DNA of 64,000 bases from Manihot esculenta (lineage: Eukaryota > Streptophyta > Magnoliopsida > Malpighiales > Euphorbiaceae): contig NC_035162.2 of the NCBI RefSeq assembly GCF_001659605.2, forward strand, positions 28,387,526 to 28,451,525, written 5' to 3'. Shown here piece after piece: positions 58,269 through 64,000 of this stretch. The notes beneath the pieces are model-generated. The model had not been told where the DNA came from. It saw only the letters and a program-made list of their open reading frames with translations, and searched no databases. Position numbers and translations under genes: made by a program. Every line of letters begins with the position of its first letter. The stretch's first letter is position 1.

Positions 58269-58982
58269 GGGAAATTTACTTTTTAGTCCCTGAGGTTTAA
58301 CGTAATTAACACTTCTGTCCCTCTATTTTGGCGACCCAACACTTAAGTCCCTCACTTTCTCTTCCGTCCAAATTCGTAGTCCTTCCGTCTATTTAAACCG
58401 TTTGGTCAAAGAGTCAAAGGTGAGATGTGATAATTTTTTCCAAAAATACCCTTATTTCAATGTGAAATTCCAGAAGAAGAAAAAGAAGAAGAAGAAGAAG
58501 AAGAAGAAGAAAAAGAAAGAAGAAGAAGAAGAAGAAGAAGAAGTTGCAGGAAGAAGTTGCAGAAAGGGTAGGAAGAAGAAGAAGAAGAAGAAGAAGAAGA
58601 AGAAGAAGAAGAAGAAGAAGAAGAAGAAGAAGAAGAAGAAGAAGAAGAAGAAGAAGAAAGAAGAAGAAGAAGAAGAAGAAGAAGAAGAAGAAGCTGCTGC
58701 AGAAATAGTAGGAAGAAGAAGAAGAAGAAGAAGAAAGAAGAAGAAAGAAGAAGAAGAAAGAAGAAGAAGAAGAAGAAGAAGTTGCAGAAAGGGGAAGAAG
58801 AACAAGAAGAAGAAGAAGATGGTTAATTTTGTCAATTTACGTGTCCCAAACGGCTATTTTGGACGGAAGGACTACGAAGTTGGACAGAAAAGAAAGTGAG
58901 GGACTTAAGTGTTGGGTCGCCAAAATAGAGGGACAGAAGTGTTAATTACGTTAAACCTCAGGGACTACAAAGTAATTTTCCC
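58269..58982 (+). mobile_element. Mutator-like MITE with GAA array, TSD TAAGTTTCAA
   Basis: 714 bp with terminal inverted repeats of about 120 bp (left GGGAAATTTACTTTTTAGTC; right, reversed, GGGAAAATTACTTTGTAGTC), flanked by the 10-bp duplication TAAGTTTCAA (58259-58268 and 58983-58992). Long TIRs with a 9-11 bp TSD fit Mutator-like elements. It encodes no transposase; its centre is a purine microsatellite. It sits inside S2. Confidence 0.88.
58471..58820 (+). repeat. GAA/AAG microsatellite with GTTGCAG interruptions
   Basis: About 350 bp of GAA repeats on the plus strand broken by AGTTGCAG and AGCTGCTGCAG words and GAAA phase shifts. The Lys/Glu/Arg-rich open frame across it is a composition artefact. 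Confidence 0.95.
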
Positions 58983-59334
58983 TAAGTTTCAATGATCAAT
59001 CCAAGCAACCAAGGTGGATCCATATCTTAAACTAGACCTTTCTCATATTGATTTCCTCTTTTATCTTAATTACTTGCTGATTTAATTGCTTTCAATAGTT
59101 GTTAGTCAAATCAATCTTAAAAAGCCCCCTTTTTTACTTTATTGCACTTTACTTCTATTTTGCTTTCAGATACTTGTTTTCATTTGTGCTTTCAGTTGAT
59201 TCTCTTGATCTTATTGGGAAAAATAGATAAGTATTCAATTCTCTGTGGATTCAATTCTTTCACCACTATCTGCAGTTGTAAATTGTTGATAACTAGAAAG
59301 GTTATTTTTGACCGGCTTCGACAACCGCGAGTCA

Positions 59335-60298
59335 CATGGGCTGTTTGTGTTGGATCTATAGCTGAATTGGTTTCAGTTTGCTCCTTCTGCGCAAGATTGG
59401 TCTGCAATGGAAGGCTGGAAGGAGTTTCATGCGATGGAAGCTGAAGAGGTGCGACTGGAAGTGTTGCAGGACTGTCCTGCGCAAGGCCTTTCTGCGAACT
59501 CATATGAAGAGGTGCAATTGAGCTTTCTTCATTATGCGCATGGCTGCAGTCCACCTGTTGGATGCAACAGTCAGTTTCTTTTAGTTTTGGCTCTTTCTGG
59601 CTCTCTTCCCTGCATAGATCATTGTTTAGTATATCATGTTGATTTATATCAAAAACATCTTTGCTCAAACAATCAATGATATCTAAACTATCAATAAGTT
59701 CTGTTCGACTGGTTTGTTTGGACAAACAGTATTCTGGTTGTTTCTCTTCAGCAGCTTGTTCTTATACTTGTGAGCTTTCATCATCAGCCTTGGCATCTTG
59801 AAACTCTTCCTCTCTTCTTAACATGATTGCACTCATTGAGGTGGTCATTTGATCCACCTGCTGTTGGAGGCCTTGCACAAAAATTGCCATTGCCTTTATC
59901 ATCTTCTCAAGGTGCTGGTTGGAACTTGGAGGTGCTGGTTGGGCTTGATATCCTTGATAGTCCTGGTAGTCATTAGCCCCTGCATAACTGAAGTCTGAAT
60001 AGTCTCCCCAACTTGGATTGTATGTGTCATGGTAAGGATCTTGTCTTGGTTGTTCATAGAATCATTCAAATGTATGTCTAGGCTGAATATTGAATCCTCC
60101 AAATGCATGCACTGGTTGGTCATACTCATACAGTGTTGGACATTGATCAGTTGGATGTCCTACATATGCGCAAATCCCACATGGCCTAGGTGGCTGGGAT
60201 GCTTGAGCCTGTTGAGCTAGTCCTATGGCAAAATATTTCATAACAGATATGAGTTCAGAAAGTTGAGAATAGAGAACAGATGTACTTACCTCATCCAT
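59335..60298 (-). pseudogene. LARD protein of E, N-terminal part
   Basis: Starts MDEVSTSVLYSQ at 60298 and carries an intact Athila/Tat-type knuckle CGICAYVGHPTDQC. In-frame stops are TGA at 60062-60064 and TAA at 59762-59764. Frame and phase continue into 47666-47326 after removal of S2, giving a 435-codon frame like those of A (427) and B (403). Acidic and Gln-rich middle as in the others. Confidence 0.8.
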
Positions 60299-60528
60299 GA
60301 TTCAGATCTGCGATGGTGACTTGCTTTGGTGAAAGGATGGGCAATCCGAATGGTGGAGAGAAGGTGAGATGCGCGATGGAGATGTTTCAGAAGAGTGATC
60401 TGCGGCTTGATGGTGCGATGGAGAGGCTTCAGAGATGGGATCTGCAATGGTTGTTGTTCCTGCACAGATTCGAGTTGTATGGTCTCCTAGATCTGGTCAT
60501 GAAAGAAAAATAAACAAGTTATATCAAT

Positions 60529-60546
60529 TCCCCGGCAACGGCGCCA
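60529..60546 (-). other. Primer binding site of E, tRNA-Asp
   Basis: TGGCGCCGTTGCCGGGGA on the minus strand, identical to LARD A, 5 nt from the LTR. Leader 60299-60528 has no gene. Confidence 0.85.
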
Positions 60547-60551
60547 ATTTT

Positions 60552-62123
60552 TGACTTGCAGTTGTCGAAGCCAGTCAAAAATAACCTTTATGGTTATCAA
60601 CAATTTTACAACTGTAGATAGTGGCGAAAGGATTGAATCCATAGGGAATTGAAAACTTACCTATTTTCCTTGTCAAGACCAAGAGAATAAATTGAAACAA
60701 AAATAAACTGAAAGAGAAGTAAACTGAAACGAGATAAACTGAAAGTAAATAACCTGAAAGTAAAATGGGGGGTTTTGAGATTGATTCAAGAGAATTAAAA
60801 CTGAAAGCAATAAAAGAAGGCAAATAATTAAAATAAAAGAAATCAATAATGAGAAAGCTCTAGTTGAAGAATCAGATTCACTTCAGTTGTTAGGATTGAT
60901 CATTGACACTATGTTTCTTTGGTTGTTTCAATAGATTAGTTATAGAGATGGAAGACGCTTCTCACCACCATATCTCTCCTTAAGATTAAACCAATTAGGG
61001 AACGTCTTCTAATTAATCACTAATCAACAAGTTGCCAAGGAACGTCCTTGGGCCTCAGGCAACAAACAACTGTCAATTGCATTAAGAAATAGAGAGATCC
61101 AATCCTAGCTACCCAAACGCATGAGATGTTGCTAGATCATACAATTTCCTTAGTTTTTACACCAAGCGTTCTTATATTTGAATAATCCAAGCATTACGGA
61201 CTTAAATCTTCCAAACTAACATATTATTACTTTGCAATCAAGAATCAATGTAGATCTAAACAATAAAGCAATATTGAAATCAAGCATGAAATTGCATAAA
61301 TATTGAACAACCAAAAGATAAACAATGTTTGATCAAATCTCACAATCCATAAAACAACTAAAGTTTCAACCAATCTTCAACTAGAATAAAAGGTTTCAGC
61401 CACTCATGACTGAAACAAAACAAGAAAATAAAGAAAAGAAGAAGAAGAGATGGTTCCACTTGCAATCCCGTATGTGTGTCCAAGGGAGAGTAGAAAAAGC
61501 ATGGGGAGGCTCCTTATGTGTCTTTTTATAGTTGAAAGTGTTGCCCTAGGTCCTTACTTGTTGCCCAAGAGGTGCTTGCTGTCCAAGTTGTGTCTGAAAA
61601 GGAAAGAATCGCGTTGCAAGGTCATTAAAAGGAAGGAGGCGCGCGGATGGCTCTTCAGAAGGAAGGTGGCGCGTGGATGGGGTTGTGCAGAGGGAAAGAT
61701 ATGCTCTCCAATCTTTCCTTTTTAGGTGGAGCCTTCGTTTGAATTTGAAATCTTGAATACTGAATGCAAGAGAGGCAAGTGCGTCTTCTTGAAATCTTGT
61801 TGTCTAAATAGGAAGATCTGACTGCTGAAGTGTCTGCACATCTTTAAATAAGGAAAGAAAGATCTGTAATTTGAATTTCAAATAATCTTCTGACTATGCT
61901 TTCCTTATTTGCTTTTGCTTTTGCACTTTCCATATTTGAAAACTTTCCTTATTTGGCACTTTCCATATTTGGCACTTTTTGGCAGTTTTAAGAGCATTTT
62001 CACTAGATTGTATCTTTACGCCTAATATCTGCAAAATAAGATCAAAACCATAATATTAGGCAGAAAAGATGTAAATAAACATCAATAATATCATGATAAA
62101 ATGGTCTAAAATATGCTCTATCA
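60552..62123 (-). repeat. 5' LTR of LARD E
   Basis: 1,572 bp, plus-strand ends TGACTTGCAG and GCTCTATCA; TATA box on the minus strand at 61523-61530; complement GGAAAG repeats at about 61900-61985. It ends at CATAG, where J resumes. Confidence 0.9.
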
Positions 62124-64000
62124 CATAGTCTCCTCTGTTTCATCAATATTTCAACCTGTAGCACATATAAAAAACACATGCAAAATTATCAACTATTATT
62201 TGACATCTTACTATTCTTTAATTTACATAACCTTCATAACTCACTCTATTTAATATGTACATACCAAAATATAACTGTACTATGACTCAGAGACTCAAAA
62301 CAACCAGCTACAATAATGGCTTTAATATCTGATGTAGACCTCTGATGACCTCCGGGTGCCTACTTTATCTACAACCTGCGTGAAGTAAAAATTAACACGC
62401 TGAGCTAATGCTCAGTGGGTGATAGCAAACAAATAGCAAAATAGAGCAAACAAGTTCACGTATATAGATAATCAAGTAAACAATTACAAGCTGTCAAATA
62501 TAGTTAACATGATACAAAGCATACTTGTTAACTTCTTAGTATAAAATATAAGTGCCATATGAATCCTTGTGCACGACAAGAATTTCCTTCATATTTAATA
62601 AAAACATCTTTTTTTACCTTCGTTGCACATTTTTTATTTATAGCAAATCAACATAGCTTAGTTCATGAAATAGTTATAGACATATTAAACATTCACTAAT
62701 AAGTTCTCAAAATTGAGTATCAATCTTAATTAAGTTCTCAGCCCTTATAAACACATAGTAGGGTCGACTAGGTAGATAAGGAGTTATAACGGTAAGCTTA
62801 GAGGCCGAATGGTAGGCTTAGAGGCCGAATGGTAGGCTTAGAGGCCGAATGGTAGGCTTAGAGGCCGAATGGTAGGCTCATAGGCCAAAACTGTGATAGC
62901 AGGACTCTGTGGCCGTGCTTATGAGGTACCTGATATGTAACCTCAAATATATAGATCATATATCGATAGCAGTACTGCAAACTCTGTATGTTTATATGGA
63001 ATGCCATACCCTTAAGCTAACCTCGACTCCTATTATGTTTATCAGGGCCAAGTATCATTAATTCATTGTAAATTCATATCATTTGAAGCTATTTGAATTC
63101 ATTTTCAAAATATATAAATCATATGTCAAAGTTAACAAGATGAGAAACTCATGGCAAATAGTGCAAAACTTTGTCAACATAACATTCCAATTTGAGAAAA
63201 CTGCATTCTGCCATATATTGCATAAACTTTTAAAGCAGTTAAGAGTTATAATTTGACTTCAGTTTCTTCATAAAAAGTGTACATTTATGTATCATCTTTC
63301 CAATGAAGTATAATTCATAAAAATCTGATCACTCTAACTTTAGTTATTAATTTTTCTTTATAAGCTGCTCAATAAGGTATTAATCAGTCCAGTATTGGTA
63401 CTTGTTTATAGTATCACAAAACATATCAGATTCATGCATTTTCATACAAATTAAAGCTTAAGTATCTTCTAAAAAGTTTTAGGTATACTTTTTAGAATTC
63501 ATTTGGAACTAGTCTTAACAAATTTCACTGAGTACATAATTAGTTATGGTACAATAAAATACACTATGTTCCGACAGATTCAGAATTTAGTAAACTCATA
63601 AAAGTTTTAGCTCTTTGTCTCAGCTTTGCTTTGGTATATCTTAGGCCTAATTTTAATAAATATACGATAAGTTATAAAGTTGTTAACACAAGCTGCTCTG
63701 TTACAGCCTATTCTGCTAGGTTTGCACTTTTAGCTCTCATGTTAATTTTCTTTACTCTAAACCTTTTAAACATCATTTTAACATTCATATAACATATTTA
63801 TACAATCAAAGCAACATTTCCAGTAAGTGAAATCAACCCCTAATTTCACTTATTTATGATAGAATAAAAGGAAAGCAGAAAATCATACAAACACCAAACC
63901 TTTCTTGAATTCCTCTTTTTTTTCCTCTTCTATTCTCTAGCTGTCTCCTTTCCCTTTGATGTTCCTTCACCTAGGTCAATTTATATCTTAGAGAAGGATT
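62124..64000 (-). repeat. J LTR, continuation to the window edge
   Basis: AT-rich sequence with no supportable gene. GCTGAGCTAATGCTCAGTG near 62399 parallels the CACTGGGCTC block found in all Tekay LTRs, at a comparable distance from the LTR end, and a 20-bp tandem array (62791-62890) lies at the usual minisatellite position. I therefore read it as the remaining LTR of J; the outer end was not found. Confidence 0.55.
62791..62890 (-). repeat. Five 20-bp tandem units
   Basis: GGTAGGCTTAGAGGCCGAAT repeated, four copies nearly perfect and the fifth diverged (CATAGGCCAAAA). Confidence 0.95.

Larger units (their letters stand above)
47672..59334 (+). mobile_element. Solo LARD LTR S2, TSD CATGG, hosting K and a MITE
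   Basis: Segments 47672-48811, 58009-58268 and 58993-59334 together form one LTR of about 1.74 kb, TGATAGAACATATTTT to CGCGAGTCA, flanked by CATGG (47667-47671 and 59335-59339). It sits inside the E ORF. It has TTGGGCAG words (about 48200-48355) and a TTCGGCCGCCGA copy at 48470-48481. It is the longest nest in the window. Confidence 0.92.
42816..62123 (-). mobile_element. LARD E: minus-strand host of S1, S2 and K
   Basis: 5' LTR 60552-62123, tRNA-Asp primer site 60529-60546, ORF 60298-59335 continuing at 47666-47326, non-coding 3' region 47325-46663 and 44743-44389, 3' LTR 42816-44388. Two same-family solo LTRs in plus orientation interrupt it. The LTRs differ visibly more than those of A, which fits its role as a host of later insertions. 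Flanks TAGAG (42811-42815) and CATAG (62124-62128) do not match, so no TSD is recognisable. Confidence 0.9.
41160..64000 (-). mobile_element. Element J: older Ty3/Gypsy element hosting I and E
   Basis: A minus-strand element with gag and the start of protease (42484-41160), primer site 42616-42627, and a 5' LTR that starts at 42633 and, after LARD E, resumes at 62124 and runs past the window end. The 3' half beyond protease lay left of I and is gone. J is the most decayed element here and probably the outermost layer. Confidence 0.75.

Noticed and set aside
58402..58899. Lys/Glu/Arg-rich open frame of 165 codons.
   Set aside because: It is the reading of a GAA microsatellite inside a MITE; both strands stay open because of composition.
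62791..62890. Possible CRISPR-like or satellite array.
   Set aside because: The 20-bp units are directly adjacent with no spacers and only five copies; it is an LTR minisatellite in a plant element.
62124..64000. Host gene or promoter at the AT-rich right edge.
   Set aside because: No coding frame or splice pattern is visible, and LTR-like landmarks fit continuation of the J LTR better.

Overview
The window looks like repeat-rich nuclear DNA of a flowering plant, probably a eudicot. I found no host gene, tRNA, rRNA or bacterial feature. Almost all of it is LTR retrotransposons inserted into one another. The plant call rests on Ty3/Gypsy chromovirus polyproteins of Del/Tekay type (CCHC Gag, DPGASHSF protease, FIDDILVYS reverse transcriptase, C-terminal chromodomain-like tail), primer sites for initiator tRNA-Met and tRNA-Asp, and a Mutator-like MITE. 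I cannot fix the species.

Two populations dominate. The first is Tekay-like elements with LTRs of about 2.2-2.45 kb running TGTAAT...TTACA (element letters F, G, H, I, K, the edge fragment L, a solo LTR, and the more distant J). The second is large non-autonomous elements (LARDs A, B and E, plus solo LTRs S1 and S2). Their LTRs of 1.6-2.1 kb run TGAYAGAGC...GTCA. Where preserved they have a tRNA-Asp primer site, and they carry one ORF of about 400-435 codons that joins a Gag zinc-knuckle tail to the N-terminal edge of a Tat/Athila-type pol. None encodes protease, a full reverse transcriptase or integrase.

Layout: 1-541 is the start of LTR L, inserted in the 3' LTR of F (542-13868, minus). 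F is a deleted Tekay derivative containing the young LARD A (2709-9365, plus, TSD CTGAC). A 45-bp scar (13869-13913) joins F to truncated element G (13914-21820, minus), which sits in the pol gene of H (21821-27789, minus). H sits in the gag of I (27790-41159, plus). The pol gene of I is split by LARD B (28780-36735, TSD GTGCT), and the 3' LTR of B holds a solo Tekay LTR (34274-36622, TSD AATAG). I itself lies in the protease region of J (minus). The LTR of J is split by LARD E (42816-62123, minus). E contains solo LTRs S1 (44744-46657, TSD TGAAG) and S2 (47672-59334, TSD CATGG). S2 holds a full-length Tekay element K (48812-58003) and a Mutator-like MITE with a GAA array (58269-58982). The rest of the J LTR runs to the right edge.

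The most unusual signal is a GC-rich quasi-palindrome, TTCGGCNGCCGAA, in dense clusters in nearly every Tekay LTR. It recurs in LARD LTRs and in the LARD coding region. In LARD B the block lies in the orientation expected if a Tekay LTR piece had been captured antisense and then multiplied. A second theme is deleted, presumably trans-mobilised elements (F and A) whose LTR pairs are almost identical, implying recent movement by partner machinery.
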